Source of the DNA: Methylorubrum salsuginis
GTDB lineage: Bacteria; Pseudomonadota; Alphaproteobacteria; Rhizobiales; Beijerinckiaceae
NCBI RefSeq assembly: GCF_900114375.1
Contig: NZ_FOSV01000011.1
Location: 62,001 to 126,000, forward strand
Reading direction: 5' to 3'
DNA length: 64,000 nt
Part shown: positions 35,092-44,518 of the stretch, piece by piece
How the letters are laid out: every line of letters starts with the position of its first letter
Numbering within the stretch: position 1 is the stretch's first letter
Made by a program: the position numbers and the translations under genes
The notes under the pieces: generated by a model
The model's database searches: none
What the model was told of the DNA's origin: nothing
The model's input: only the letters and a program-made list of their open reading frames with translations

Positions 35092-37443
35092 TCAGCTGCT
35101 GAGCTGATCGCGCAGCGGCAGCTCGCGCACCCGGCGGCCCGTCGCGGCGAAGACCGCGTTGGCGATGGCCGGTGCCACCGGCGGCACGCCGGGCTCGCCG
35201 ACGCCGCCGAGCGGGCCGTCGAAGTTCCCCGACGGAACCAGATGAACCCGGACCACCTTCGGGGCCGCGTCGATGCGGGTGATCTCGTAGGTGTCGTAGT
35301 TCGACTGCTCGGTGCGCCCGTTCTTGAAGGTGATCTTGGAGGTGAGCGCGAGGCCCATCCCCATCACCACCGCGCCTTCCATCTGCGAGCGGATGCGCTC
35401 CGGGTTCACCTGCGGCCCGCAATCGACCGCGATGTCGACCGCATGGACCTTCACCTGCCCCTTGGCATCGACCTCAACCTCGGCCGCGACCGCGGTGTAG
35501 GTGATGAAGCTGTAGTGGCCGGCAATGCCCAGCCCCCGACCCTTCTCCAGCTTGCGGCCCCAGCCGGCGCCCTTGGCCACCGCCTCGATCACGCCGCGCA
35601 GGCGACCGGTGTCGACGGGGTAGCGCTTCGGATCCTCGCCGTAGTTCCACACGTCGCCGATCTCGGTCGGATCGATTTTTCGCGCCGGGCCGATCAGATC
35701 AAGGAGATAGTCCTTGGGGTCGCGGCCCGCCGCGTGGGCGAGTTCGGCCACGAAGGACTGGATCGCGAAGGCGTGCGGGATGTTCGAGACCGAGCGGAAC
35801 CAACCGATCCGGGTGTGGGCGGCGGCCTCCGGGTTCTCCAGCCGGATGTTCTTCAGGTTGAACGGGTTGTTGACGAGGCCCATGCCGAGTTCGAACGGCA
35901 GCTCGTGCTTCGGGTCGGGCGCGAAGATCGAGCCGATCGTCGGCGCCACCGAGCGGTGCAGCCACGCCACCGGCATGCCCTTGTCGTCGAGGCCAGCCTC
36001 GATCCGCTCCACCGAGATGGTGTGGTAGTAGCTGTGCTGGATGTCGTCCTCACGCGTCCAGACGAGCTTGACCGGCGCGCCGTCCACCGCCTGCGAGCAG
36101 AGCGCCGCCTCGACCACGTAATCGGGCTTCGACTTGCGGCCGAAGCCGCCGCCGAGCAGCGTCACGTTCACCCGCACCTTGTCGGCAGGCAGCCCGAGGC
36201 GCTTGACGAGGCGGTCATGGGCGGCCTGCGGCCCCTGCGTGCAGGCCCAGGCCTCGCAGGCGCCGTCCTTGACGCGGGCGACCGCGGCCGGGTTCTCCAT
36301 CGGCGCCTGGACGAGGTGGGGGACGAAATACTCGGCCTCGACCTTGGTCTTGGCCGTCTTCATCGCGGCGTCCACGTCGCCGGAGGTGCGGACCACCTTG
36401 CCGGGCTTGCGCGCGGCGGCCTCCAGCTCCTTGCGGAAGGCGTCGGTGTCGTAGCCGGCGTTCGGACCGTCGTCCCAGGTGATCTTGAGCGCCTCGCGGC
36501 CCTTCATCGCCGCCCAGGTGTTTTTCGCCACGACCGCGATGCCGCCGAGCGGCATGAATTCGGAGGGGATTTCACCCCCTTCGATCTTCACGATCTTGAC
36601 CACGCCGGGGACCTTCTTGGCCTCGGTGTCGTCGAACGACTTGACCTTGCCGCCGTACACCGCCGGGCGCGCCACCACGGCGTACAGCATGCCGTCGAGC
36701 TTCACGTCGAGGGCGTAGATCGCCTTGCCGGTGGTGATGTCGTGGTTGTCGATGAGGCCGACCTGGCCCTTGCCGATGTAGCGGAAGGCTTCCGGCTTCT
36801 TGAGCGACACGCTCTCGCGGGCCGGCACCGGCAAAGCGGCGGCGGCCTCGGCGACGTCGCCGTAGCCGAGCGTGCGGCCCGACTTGGCGTGCGTCAGCAC
36901 GTGGTTCTCGGCCTTCACCTCGGCCTCCGGCACGCCCCACTGCTTTGCGGCGGCTTGGACCAGCATGAGCTTGGCCGCCGCACCGACATGGCGGAAGTGC
37001 TGGAAGAAGTGGCGCAGCGAGCGCGAGCCGTCGGTGTCCTGGTTGCCGAAGCGCTTCTCGTCGCCCCAGGCCTGGACCACCTTCACCTTCGACCAGTCGG
37101 CCTCCAACTCGTCGGCGACCGTGAAGGCGATGGAGGTACGCACGCCGGTGCCCATCTCGGAGCGGTGGTTGGTCACCGTCACCGTGCCGTCCTTGGCGAT
37201 GGCGACGAAGATCTTCGGGTCGTCGCGCCAGCCGTTCGGCATGCCGTCGGCGCCGAATTTTTTGGCTTTTTGCTCTTCCGTCTGACCTTCGTCCGCCTTT
37301 GCCTTGTCGGACAGAGACAGGGCGAGAACGAGGGCGCCCATACCGCCGAGGATGCCGCGGCGGCTGAAGTTGTCGATCGTCACGGGGCCGGCCTCATCCT
37401 TCGACGCGGCGCGTTCGGCCATCAGCTTGGCTTCGTGAATCAC
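35092..37443 (-). CDS. Molybdenum hydroxylase large subunit (IorB/aldehyde oxidase type, Tat signal)
   Basis: 783 residues. A Tat motif ('[19 protein letters not shown]') near residue 25-45 indicates export of the folded complex. The body is a xanthine-dehydrogenase-family molybdopterin subunit: '[20 protein letters not shown]', '[21 protein letters not shown]', '[20 protein letters not shown]' (molybdopterin loop), '[19 protein letters not shown]' and '[19 protein letters not shown]' with the catalytic Glu. It matches two-subunit enzymes such as isoquinoline 1-oxidoreductase rather than three-subunit FAD enzymes. The GTG start overlaps the small-subunit stop by four bases; an ATG at 37422 is the alternative. 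Confidence 0.9.
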   Translation of the reverse strand: MIHEAKLMAERAASKDEAGPVTIDNFSRRGILGGMGALVLALSLSDKAKADEGQTEEQKAKKFGADGMPNGWRDDPKIFVAIAKDGTVTVTNHRSEMGTGVRTSIAFTVADELEADWSKVKVVQAWGDEKRFGNQDTDGSRSLRHFFQHFRHVGAAAKLMLVQAAAKQWGVPEAEVKAENHVLTHAKSGRTLGYGDVAEAAAALPVPARESVSLKKPEAFRYIGKGQVGLIDNHDITTGKAIYALDVKLDGMLYAVVARPAVYGGKVKSFDDTEAKKVPGVVKIVKIEGGEIPSEFMPLGGIAVVAKNTWAAMKGREALKITWDDGPNAGYDTDAFRKELEAAARKPGKVVRTSGDVDAAMKTAKTKVEAEYFVPHLVQAPMENPAAVARVKDGACEAWACTQGPQAAHDRLVKRLGLPADKVRVNVTLLGGGFGRKSKPDYVVEAALCSQAVDGAPVKLVWTREDDIQHSYYHTISVERIEAGLDDKGMPVAWLHRSVAPTIGSIFAPDPKHELPFELGMGLVNNPFNLKNIRLENPEAAAHTRIGWFRSVSNIPHAFAIQSFVAELAHAAGRDPKDYLLDLIGPARKIDPTEIGDVWNYGEDPKRYPVDTGRLRGVIEAVAKGAGWGRKLEKGRGLGIAGHYSFITYTAVAAEVEVDAKGQVKVHAVDIAVDCGPQVNPERIRSQMEGAVVMGMGLALTSKITFKNGRTEQSNYDTYEITRIDAAPKVVRVHLVPSGNFDGPLGGVGEPGVPPVAPAIANAVFAATGRRVRELPLRDQLSS

Positions 37444-37925
37444 AGGCGCTCTCCCTTGTTGGCGGGCGCGTTACCGGCGGCCTGGTGGATCGCGGCGCGG
37501 ATGCGCGGATAGGTGCCGCAGCGGCAGATGTTGCCGCTCATGGTCTCGTCGATCTGCTGATCGGTGGGCTTGGGAGTGTCCTTCAGGAGCGCCGCCGCCT
37601 GCATGATCTGGCCGGTCTGGCAGTAGCCGCACTGGGCGACGTTGAGGTCGCGCCACGCGGTCTGGACCGGATGGTTGCCGTCGGGCGAGAGCCCTTCGAT
37701 CGTGACGATCTCCTGGCCTTCGGCGCCGGAGACCGGGGTGATGCAGGCCCGCGCGGCGGTGCCGCCGATATGGACCGTGCAGGCGCCGCATTGCGCGATG
37801 CCGCAACCGAACTTCGTGCCGGTGAGGCCGAGTTCGTCGCGCAGGTACCATAGCAACGGCATCTCGGGATCGCCGTCGAAGCTGCGTTCGGCTCCGTTGA
37901 CCGTCAGTTTTATCATCGCTGCCAT
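37440..37925 (-). CDS. Molybdenum hydroxylase 2Fe-2S small subunit (IorA type)
   Basis: 161 residues with both iron-sulphur domains of the family. The plant-type cluster is '[16 protein letters not shown]' with a further Cys in 'ARACITPV'. The helical second cluster is '[13 protein letters not shown]' and '[12 protein letters not shown]'. It passes electrons from the molybdenum centre; no FAD subunit gene is present, so a membrane cytochrome or quinone is the likely acceptor. First gene of a two-gene operon. ATG at 37925 or 37916. Confidence 0.92.
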   Translation of the reverse strand: MAAMIKLTVNGAERSFDGDPEMPLLWYLRDELGLTGTKFGCGIAQCGACTVHIGGTAARACITPVSGAEGQEIVTIEGLSPDGNHPVQTAWRDLNVAQCGYCQTGQIMQAAALLKDTPKPTDQQIDETMSGNICRCGTYPRIRAAIHQAAGNAPANKGERL

Positions 37926-38440
37926 CTGCCGTTTCAGGATGAAGCCGCCCAGGCGAAACCGTGCCCGCCGGGAGGCCGATCGTGACTGTCCGTCCCCATG
38001 GGGTGCCGTGGCCGGACCGGTCCGGGCGCCGATCGGGCGGGCGGTCCGAATGCCGTGGCGGCCGGTTTGGCGGGACCCAAGACGAGGCGTCCGCCCGGCT
38101 CTTGAATGTCAGGACTGCCGGGACGCGCCCGATCCGGACCGGTGAGCGGCCCTGCCTGCATGCATTATCTGGAATTAGTCAGAAGTAGCCGTCCTGACAA
38201 TCGCATCCGGCGAGCCACCGGCCCCGGATCCGCTCCTGATGCGAGATCGGGAGGTTTCGGAAAGGAGGTCTGTGCGTTCGCGCACATGGAGGCGGATCCT
38301 ATCCCGGCCCGTGCGGCCCGGACGAACGATGGGACGAAGGGACAGGGCTGCGAAAACAATAACTTATGATGGGCGCGAGCGCGTCTCGGCCCATTCCGGC
38401 AGGCGCACCCGTCTTCCCTCAGCGGCCGCGCCGCGTCTTG
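37926..38440. other. Long intergenic stretch without a convincing gene
   Basis: About 515 nt. It must contain the promoter of the minus-strand molybdenum hydroxylase operon. A UUCG-capped 6-bp hairpin (TGTGCG 38271-38276, CGCACA 38281-38286) follows an AAAGGAGG, but the open frames that could use it run into the opposite-strand gene and look like noise. No RNA gene recognised. Confidence 0.5.
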
Positions 38441-38797
38441 TCAGCTCACGGCCTTGCGCCGGTCGGGATCGGCCTTGGCCGCCTCCGGCAGGCCGGCATA
38501 CCATTCGGCATAGGGGGTGTTGGCGATCATCCGGCGATTGAGATCGGGCGCGCCGTCGCTCCACCAGACGGGCCCCCGCTCGCCCAGACCGTGCTTGGCG
38601 GCATCGACCGCGTCCCGCGCGGCGCGCAACGCCTCCGCCTCGCCGGATCGCTTGGCCGCGCGGACCGAACGGCGGGCATCCATCAATTCGCGGATCAGCC
38701 GGTCGCGGCGCAGCGGCTCGAGGTCCGGCCGATGGCGGCGCCACAGCCGGCCATGGACGACGATGTAGCGTCCGTCCGGGGTCTCCAGCACGCGCAT
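38441..38797 (-). CDS. Small uncharacterised protein
   Basis: 118 residues. GGGGAG lies 5 nt before the ATG. The N-terminal half 'DGRYIVVHGRLWRRHRPDLE' and 'RLIRELMDARRSVRAAKRSG' recalls a small conserved alphaproteobacterial family of basic proteins. The second half has 'HGLGERGPVWWSDGAPDLNR' and 'MIANTPYAEWYAGLP'. Cytoplasmic, function unknown. It follows the 72-residue gene by 11 nt, so the two form an operon. Confidence 0.7.
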   Translation of the reverse strand: MRVLETPDGRYIVVHGRLWRRHRPDLEPLRRDRLIRELMDARRSVRAAKRSGEAEALRAARDAVDAAKHGLGERGPVWWSDGAPDLNRRMIANTPYAEWYAGLPEAAKADPDRRKAVS

Positions 38798-38808
38798 GGC
38801 GCTCCCCG

Positions 38809-39027
38809 TCAGGCGAAGTCGGCGAGGTCGTCGGCGACGGCGTCGGGGGCGGTCACCGAGGCGTGGCCGTCGGCCCAGCGGCGATACTCCGCCGAGCCGG
38901 CCGAGTGAGGGTTCTTGTCGGCCCCCTCGCGGCGCTCGGCGGCCGCGCGGCCTTCGGCGTAAACCGCGTCCTTTGTGATGTCCTGCGCGGTCCCCGGTCC
39001 CTCGCCCTTGCCTTCGTTCGCATCCAT
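38809..39027 (-). CDS. Small acidic protein of unknown function
   Basis: 72 residues, starting Met-Asp-Ala-Asn with a GGGAGGG ribosome site. Contains 'AQDITKDAVYAEGRAAAERR' and 'SAGSAEYRRWADGHASV', ending in an acidic 'ADDLADFA'. Hydrophilic and probably partly disordered. First gene of a two-gene unit. Confidence 0.65.
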   Translation of the reverse strand: MDANEGKGEGPGTAQDITKDAVYAEGRAAAERREGADKNPHSAGSAEYRRWADGHASVTAPDAVADDLADFA

Positions 39028-39216
39028 GGCGTGCCCTCCCGCTCGGCCTGCCCTCATCTACCGCTCGGCGGCGGCGCGGCGAGGGGGGCCGAACCTTCAT
39101 GCCGCGCGGTGGAACCGGCGGGAGCGGGACGTTTTCGTTCGGGCGGAGTTCACCTGAAAATCCGCACAGGTCGCGGTGACGCCGACCCCACCGAGACACG
39201 GCCCCGAGGACGCCCG

Positions 39217-39462
39217 ATGAGTCGACTGGACGAATTGAAGAACGACCCTGCCTTCCGCCAAGCCGTCCTCGCCGTGCGCGGCGCCGCCAGCACGCTCAGC
39301 GGCCGGGCGATGACCCACGCGGAGGCCGAGTTCCTCGTGAGCTTCGCGCTGGCGACCTACGCCAATGCCGGGGGACTCGCGGAACCCAGCCTGTCGCGCC
39401 TGTCGCGGTTCGCCGGCAAGGTCGAGCCGGATGCCGGGATCGAGAGCCTGATGCGGCACTGA
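39217..39462 (+). CDS. Small uncharacterised helical protein
   Basis: 81 residues with GAGGA 7 nt before the ATG. Sequence 'RLDELKNDPAFRQAVLAVRG', 'TLSGRAMTHAEAEFLVSFAL', 'PSLSRLSRFAGKVEPDAGIE' suggests three helices. No family recognised. Convergent with the PEP-carboxylase-like gene, 21 nt apart. Confidence 0.65.
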   Translation: MSRLDELKNDPAFRQAVLAVRGAASTLSGRAMTHAEAEFLVSFALATYANAGGLAEPSLSRLSRFAGKVEPDAGIESLMRH

Positions 39463-39483
39463 CCGGGAGCGGCGCGGCGGCTT

Positions 39484-42414
39484 TCAGCCGAACGCGCCGA
39501 CCTCGTGCTGGATGATGCCCGAAATCTCCCGCACCCGCTCGAACATCCGGCGGATCGGCCCGAACAGGGTGCCGTGCTCGGTTTCGTAGGTGCCGACATC
39601 CCGCGGGCCCGGCGGCTCGCCGAAATTGAGGCCGAGCGTCGGATCGGGAGCCACGGGGAAGATCTCGTCGAGAATCTTCAGGCAGCCGTCGATGTCGAGG
39701 CGCAGGAAGCGCTCCATCAGCATCTCGCGGGTGAGCCCGGCCTGCGGCCGGAAGGCCGGGATATGGGCGGCCAGGAACCAGATGCGGTGGATGAGCGCCA
39801 GGCGGATGGCGTGCAGCAGCGTCAGCCGCGCCGACATCACGGTGAGGTCCGGGGCCGCGGCCTGAAGATACAGCCAGTCGCGGGTGAGCCGCCCGAACAG
39901 CCGTCGCAGGTCCGGGGCGAGGCTCAGGCGCTCGAGGGATGCCGCCACCGTCATCAGTTCCTCGCGCCGCCCCTCGCGGCGGGTGCGGCGGGCCCGTTCC
40001 AGCCACACCGCCGGATCGAGGGTGTCGATATAGGCGCGCAACACGTCGAGATCGCCGACGCTGGCGGCATGCTGCACCAGCCGGAAGGCGCGGGAAAAGC
40101 GCACCGAGGAGCCCCGCATGTGCCGGAAGGTCTCCGGCGACCGGTGCGCCGCGCGGCCGACGCCGTGAAGCGAGTTCGCCAGGAAGCCGAGCTGCTGCAG
40201 GATGGCGTTGTTGGGGATCGCCCGCATCTGGCGCGGATGGGTGATCGTCGCCGGCCCGCCGGAATCCGACTGGCGGGCGACGGGGCGCGAGCCGGTGCGG
40301 TCGATCAGGCTCGGGCCGAAGGTGCCGAGCATCGCCGCGTAGCCGCGGTCGTCGACCAGGGCCTCCATGTCCTGCCGCACGGAGCGGAAGAACTCGGCGG
40401 CGAAGTCCTTCTCCTCGTAGATCGGATCGGCGGCGGGGTCGGCGGCCTTGCCGTCGCTGAGCGCGTAGTCGTCGAAGGCGTCGTCCTCGGCCAGCGCGTC
40501 GGCGAAGAGGTGCTCGGCGATGCGCGCCACCGAGGCGTCCGCGAGGGCGGGCGAGCCGAACATCAGGTAGCCGTCCGAGCCCTGGAAGCTCGATTCGAGC
40601 CGCACCTTGATCCCGGCCTCGGCGTGGCGGCGGCGCGCATCCTCCGGGGCGAGGTAGGCGAGGCGGTCGCGCAAGCTCGTCGGATGGGAGCCGCGCCCGA
40701 TCGACTCGCCGTGGGTGTCGAAGATGACGAGCTCGATGTCGGAGAGCCCGTTCTGGATCATCAGCTCGGTGATGCGCAGGCGTAAGCGCTCGATCCAGAA
40801 GGTCGCGGCGAGCTGGCCGACATAGCGACCGGAATCCGAGTAGCCGAACTGCACCGAGAGCCGCCCAAGCCGCTTCAGGTGGGCGCGCCAGTGCGGATTG
40901 CGCAGGGCATCGTCGAGGACGCGGATGCCCTGTTCGAGCGCGCTCGCGGTCTCGAACAGCGGCGTGATCTCCAGCTTGTCCGAGATGCCGTAATGGCGCG
41001 CGAGCCACAGGGCCGCGAGCAGGGTGTAGCCGGTCTCGGTCTCGGCGATGAGGAAGCGCACCGGATGGGTGCCGTCGACATGCTTGAGGATCTGCGTGAT
41101 CGTCATCATCAGCCGCGCGGCCGAGGCCCGCTCGGCGGCGAGCGCCCCGAAATCGACCGGCACGGGGCGCACGTCGTTCAGGAGCGTGTTGATCGCGGAG
41201 AGATGCGAACGGCGTTGCGCCGCGTCGGTCGGCTCACCTTCCAGATCGATGACGCGGCGCACCGCGTTGTGGATCTGGCTGGCGTTGAGCCGGAAATGCG
41301 GCAGCGCGTTCGACAGGCCGTGCGCGGCGACGCCCGAGCGCAGCACCGCGATGGCACGGCGATCCGTGTCGGAGGTCGCGGAGCCGATGGCGGCGACCAA
41401 GCCGGCGAGCAGCGGCCCGGCATCGGTCTGGGCCCGCTCGCGCTCGATGATGAGGGCCAGCGCGAAGCGGTGGACGGATTCGAGGGACGGTTTGGTTCCG
41501 AGCAGCGGCGCACCCGCCAGCTGACGCTCGACCGCGGCGCGTGCCCCCTGGACGAGGTCGCGCACCACGCGGGTCGCCGCCACGTCGGGCAGGTCGCGTA
41601 GGATGCGGTCGAACTGCATGCGCTTCGAGATCAGCCGGTAGCGCACCGTGTCCCACCAGCCGATATCGGTGCGCCCGTCGGTGTCGCAGCCGACCCAGCT
41701 GGCGATGGCGAGCGGCTTGGGCACCAGTTCGGTCCAGCGATCCGGCCAGCGCTCGCGGGCGGCCTCCAGCAGGGCGGCGTTGAAGCTGTCGATGGCGGCC
41801 CGCCCGTTGTTGGCGGCCACGCAGGCCTGTTCGAACTCGTCGTCGAGGCTGATGCCCGGATCGGGCCGGCTGGAGCGCGCGGCGGCCTCGCCGAGAACCG
41901 GGGCGCGGGCCCCCTCCTCCGGGAGCGAGGCGGCCCGCGCGATCATCTCGGCCACCGCCCGCGGCATGCCGAAGGTCGGGTGCGCGGTGAACACCGCGGC
42001 AAAGCCCGTGCGGCCGACCCGCTCGCGGAAGGCATCGAAGTCCGAGGTCCCCCGCGGCACCGCCGCGACGAGCCGCCCGGCGAGGCCGGCGAGCGTGTTC
42101 TCGTCCTCGCCGTCGAGGCCGACATAGCGGCGCAACCGCGCCGTGCGCTCGGTCAGGGCCCGGCGACGGAGCGTGGCCAGCAGGGCGTCGAGGTCGCCCT
42201 CGCCGATCTCCTCGCGGTCGAGCCGGCGGGTGATCGCCAGCGTCACCGCCAGGACCGGATTGCGGAACGGATCCTCGCTCGCCTGCTCGCGGCTCTGGGC
42301 CACGAGGTCGAGCAGCACGCGTTCGAGATCGGCTCCCGGCAGACCGTGGGGCTGCGGCGCGGCCTCTTTCGCGTCGAGCGCGGGCGAGCCGGAATGATGG
42401 TCTTCGAGCGGCAT
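39484..42414 (-). CDS. Phosphoenolpyruvate carboxylase family protein, divergent active-site motifs
   Basis: 976 residues, PEPC length and order. The N-terminal catalytic His motif is 'VFTAHPTFGMP' (normally TAHPTE). 'GYSDSGRYVG' replaces the usual GYSDSxKDAG, with Arg at the Lys position. The mobile loop 'DTHGESIGRGSHP' replaces HGRGGxxGRGG and is two residues shorter, keeping only the second Arg. 'GSRPVAR' and 'MRAIPNNAILQQLGF' correspond to GSRPxxR and RAIPWxFxWTQ. The fold is clear, but whether it fixes bicarbonate onto PEP is uncertain; it is not the typical serine-cycle enzyme. AGGGA lies 6 nt before the ATG. Confidence 0.82.
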   Translation of the reverse strand: MPLEDHHSGSPALDAKEAAPQPHGLPGADLERVLLDLVAQSREQASEDPFRNPVLAVTLAITRRLDREEIGEGDLDALLATLRRRALTERTARLRRYVGLDGEDENTLAGLAGRLVAAVPRGTSDFDAFRERVGRTGFAAVFTAHPTFGMPRAVAEMIARAASLPEEGARAPVLGEAAARSSRPDPGISLDDEFEQACVAANNGRAAIDSFNAALLEAARERWPDRWTELVPKPLAIASWVGCDTDGRTDIGWWDTVRYRLISKRMQFDRILRDLPDVAATRVVRDLVQGARAAVERQLAGAPLLGTKPSLESVHRFALALIIERERAQTDAGPLLAGLVAAIGSATSDTDRRAIAVLRSGVAAHGLSNALPHFRLNASQIHNAVRRVIDLEGEPTDAAQRRSHLSAINTLLNDVRPVPVDFGALAAERASAARLMMTITQILKHVDGTHPVRFLIAETETGYTLLAALWLARHYGISDKLEITPLFETASALEQGIRVLDDALRNPHWRAHLKRLGRLSVQFGYSDSGRYVGQLAATFWIERLRLRITELMIQNGLSDIELVIFDTHGESIGRGSHPTSLRDRLAYLAPEDARRRHAEAGIKVRLESSFQGSDGYLMFGSPALADASVARIAEHLFADALAEDDAFDDYALSDGKAADPAADPIYEEKDFAAEFFRSVRQDMEALVDDRGYAAMLGTFGPSLIDRTGSRPVARQSDSGGPATITHPRQMRAIPNNAILQQLGFLANSLHGVGRAAHRSPETFRHMRGSSVRFSRAFRLVQHAASVGDLDVLRAYIDTLDPAVWLERARRTRREGRREELMTVAASLERLSLAPDLRRLFGRLTRDWLYLQAAAPDLTVMSARLTLLHAIRLALIHRIWFLAAHIPAFRPQAGLTREMLMERFLRLDIDGCLKILDEIFPVAPDPTLGLNFGEPPGPRDVGTYETEHGTLFGPIRRMFERVREISGIIQHEVGAFG

Positions 42415-42619
42415 CGAGCATCCCTGACGTGAGCGGCCGGCGACCGGGTCGGACTTCGTTCGAACGCGGCAGCCGGTTCTCACCGATTGAGCGGACGACG
42501 CAAGGACCGTTCCCGAGTTTTCGGGCGGCTGTCCCGGCCGTTCGCCGGACCAGGCGTTCGCGGGGCGCGGCGTTGTACGGGGTGCATGGCGCCGCGATCC
42601 GGTCTAGGGTCGGCCCCGT

Positions 42620-42958
42620 ATGGAAAATTTGGTTGTCCTGGCCGCTGTCGCGGCGACGGTGATCGGCTGCGTCCTGATGGCGGCGCTGTTCCGTGCTGGG
42701 CGCCGCCCGCCGCTGCTCCTGCCGCAGGAAGAGGATTGGGCGGACGACGAGGCGGGGACGATTCGCAAGCTGACGCCGGATGCCCGGAGCCCGATCGATC
42801 GCCGTGCGCCGGTCCTCGAGGCAGGCGGGCTGGATCTCAAGGCCATCGACTTCAAGACCATCGACACCAGGACGCTCGACGCGGAGTTGAACCGCCTCAT
42901 GGACCGAAGCCGATCCGCCGAGCCGGAGGATGCCGGACGCCGGAGACAGGCCGGATGA
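42620..42958 (+). CDS. Membrane-anchored small protein of unknown function
   Basis: 112 residues: an N-terminal membrane helix ('NLVVLAAVAATVIGCVLMAALF') and a charged cytoplasmic tail ('PQEEDWADDEAGTIRKL', 'LDLKAIDFKTIDTRTLDAEL'). Its TGA overlaps the next ATG (ATGA), so it is translationally coupled to the secreted protein that follows. Function unknown. Confidence 0.66.
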   Translation: MENLVVLAAVAATVIGCVLMAALFRAGRRPPLLLPQEEDWADDEAGTIRKLTPDARSPIDRRAPVLEAGGLDLKAIDFKTIDTRTLDAELNRLMDRSRSAEPEDAGRRRQAG

Positions 42959-43797
42959 GGATGCGCCGTCTCGTGTCCGCCGCCGGCCTCTCGCTGCTGG
43001 CGGCCTTGTCCTGCCCGGTGGCGGCGCAGGACGCCGCGCCGGCTCCGGAGGCGACGCCCGAGGCCGCGCCCGCTCCGCGCAAGCCCAAGCCGCGCCCGAA
43101 GCCGAAACCCAAGCCGCCGGAAAAGGCGGCGGAGAAACCCGCGGAGGAGAAGGCGGCCGCCGAAGCGCCGGCTTCCGATCCCGCCGTGCCGCTGGCACCG
43201 GCCCCACCCGCCGTCGCGCTCGCCGCCGCGCCGCCGGTCGCCTGCGAGAAGGGCGAGGCGGTGCGCTACGAAGGCAATGCCCGCGCCGGCAAGGCCCCGG
43301 GCGCGCCCCTCGAACTCTGGGTGACGCGCTCGGGCCTGATCACCATCGACAACCCGCTGCGCCCGCTCACGCCGGACACAACCCGCGTGCTCCAGGTGGT
43401 GATCGGGGGCAAGGTCGCCACCGCCTACGGGCCGGACTTCCAATCCCTGCACCGGGGCGCCGGACCGGCGGTGCTCGAGGGGGTGATCGGCGGCGCGATC
43501 CGCTGGGACGCTTCGCTGATCGCCCTGCCCGACACCTTCCCGATCCTGTCGGATTCCGGCGACATCCTCGCCGCCTTCACCTTCCGGGCCTGCGGCACGG
43601 CGCCGGCGGCCAAGACGCTCGCCGCGCCCAAGCCCCGCCGCACCGCGCCCACGGCCGACGCGCTCGCGCCGGAGACGGGCAAGGACACGACCAGGGACCC
43701 GACGAAGACCACTCGCCCGCCCCGCCGGGCCGAGCCGCGCCCGGACGCCGCGCCCCGTGCGCCGGCCGTCCCCCTGCCGCAGGGGGCGATTCCCTGA
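42955..43797 (+). CDS. Secreted Pro/Ala/Lys-rich protein with a C-terminal globular domain
   Basis: 280 residues. The signal peptide ends 'LSCPVAAQDA'. A low-complexity Pro-Lys-Ala segment (about residues 25-90) probably spans the periplasm or peptidoglycan. A domain of about 110 residues follows ('ACEKGEAVRYEGNARAGKA', 'VTRSGLITIDNPLRPLTPDT', 'LIALPDTFPILSDSGDILAA'), then another basic Pro-rich tail. No enzyme motif is seen. Coupled to the small membrane protein upstream. Confidence 0.66.
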   Translation: MRMRRLVSAAGLSLLAALSCPVAAQDAAPAPEATPEAAPAPRKPKPRPKPKPKPPEKAAEKPAEEKAAAEAPASDPAVPLAPAPPAVALAAAPPVACEKGEAVRYEGNARAGKAPGAPLELWVTRSGLITIDNPLRPLTPDTTRVLQVVIGGKVATAYGPDFQSLHRGAGPAVLEGVIGGAIRWDASLIALPDTFPILSDSGDILAAFTFRACGTAPAAKTLAAPKPRRTAPTADALAPETGKDTTRDPTKTTRPPRRAEPRPDAAPRAPAVPLPQGAIP

Positions 43798-43822
43798 CAC
43801 CGGTGCGCGCCACGGAGACGAC

Positions 43823-44263
43823 ATGGCCGACAGTCTGACCGCGACCCAGGTGATCGATGCGCTGGGGCTGACGCCGCATCCGGAAGGCGGCCATTACCGC
43901 GAGACCTTCCGCGATCCCCGCGCGGTCGAGGGGCGCTCGGTCGGCACCGCGATCTATTACCTGCTCGGCGTCGGCGAGACCTCGGCCTGGCACCGGGTCG
44001 ATGCCGCCGAGATCTGGCTGTGGCACGCGGGCGCCCCGATGGTGATCACCCAGAGCCCCAACGGCCACGACGCCTCGGCTCACCATCTCGGCCCCGACCT
44101 GCTGCGCGGACAGCGTCCGCAGATCGTGGTGCCGGCCGGTCACTGGCAGACCGCCACCAGCCTCGGCGCCTGGACGCTGGTGAGCTGTACCGTCTCACCC
44201 GGCTTCGACTTTTCCGGCTTCGAGATGGCCCCGCCGGACTGGCGGCCGATGCCGCGGCGGTAG
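43823..44263 (+). CDS. DUF985 cupin-superfamily protein
   Basis: 146 residues, single cupin barrel of the DUF985 type: 'LGLTPHPEGGHYRETFRDP', 'TAIYYLLGVGETSAWHRVDA', 'EIWLWHAGAPMVI', 'GHWQTATSLGAWTLVSCTVS', 'PGFDFSGFEMAPP'. The ATG is preceded by GGAG. The reaction is unknown. Its last 124 bases overlap, on the opposite strand, the end of the DUF1127 gene. Confidence 0.85.
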   Translation: MADSLTATQVIDALGLTPHPEGGHYRETFRDPRAVEGRSVGTAIYYLLGVGETSAWHRVDAAEIWLWHAGAPMVITQSPNGHDASAHHLGPDLLRGQRPQIVVPAGHWQTATSLGAWTLVSCTVSPGFDFSGFEMAPPDWRPMPRR

Positions 44264-44406
44264 GCCGCCCGCAGCGGCTCCGGAGGCAGCGGCGCGCCGG
44301 AACGGGTCACCCCGAGATCGGCCAGCAGCCTGTCGTCGAGGTTCGCCAGGGCGTCCCCGGAGCCGGCCGCCAACCGTCGCCGCAACCTCTCGATCCATCC
44401 GATCAT
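44140..44406 (-). CDS. DUF1127 (YjiS-like) small protein
   Basis: 88 residues with GAGGAG 7 nt before the ATG. The arginine-rich DUF1127 core is at the N-terminus: 'WIERLRRRLAAGSGDALANL', 'DDRLLADLGVTRS'. A 45-residue C-terminal extension lies entirely antisense to the DUF985 gene, so its sequence may be constrained by that overlap. DUF1127 proteins of alphaproteobacteria affect small-RNA turnover and phosphate, carbon or stress physiology. Divergent from the LysR gene, a common arrangement for such small targets. Confidence 0.72.
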   Translation of the reverse strand: MIGWIERLRRRLAAGSGDALANLDDRLLADLGVTRSGAPLPPEPLRAAYRRGIGRQSGGAISKPEKSKPGETVQLTSVQAPRLVAVCQ

Positions 44407-44518
44407 CGTCGCCTCCTCGTCCTCGGGACAAGGATGGGCGACCCCTATCGTTGAGTCGAACGAATTGATCTCAGCAAAGCGATGAGTGATGCTCACAGCA
44501 ATCCCCGAGGATCGCTCC

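Noticed and set aside
38239..38541. Frame behind AAAGGAGG and a UUCG hairpin in the long intergenic region
   Set aside because: The product is Arg/Ser-rich noise and it runs antisense through the well-supported 118-residue gene.
39111..39133. GGAAC/CGTT pair upstream of the 81-residue gene
   Set aside because: The spacer is again 14 nt, so it is not counted as an EcfG promoter.
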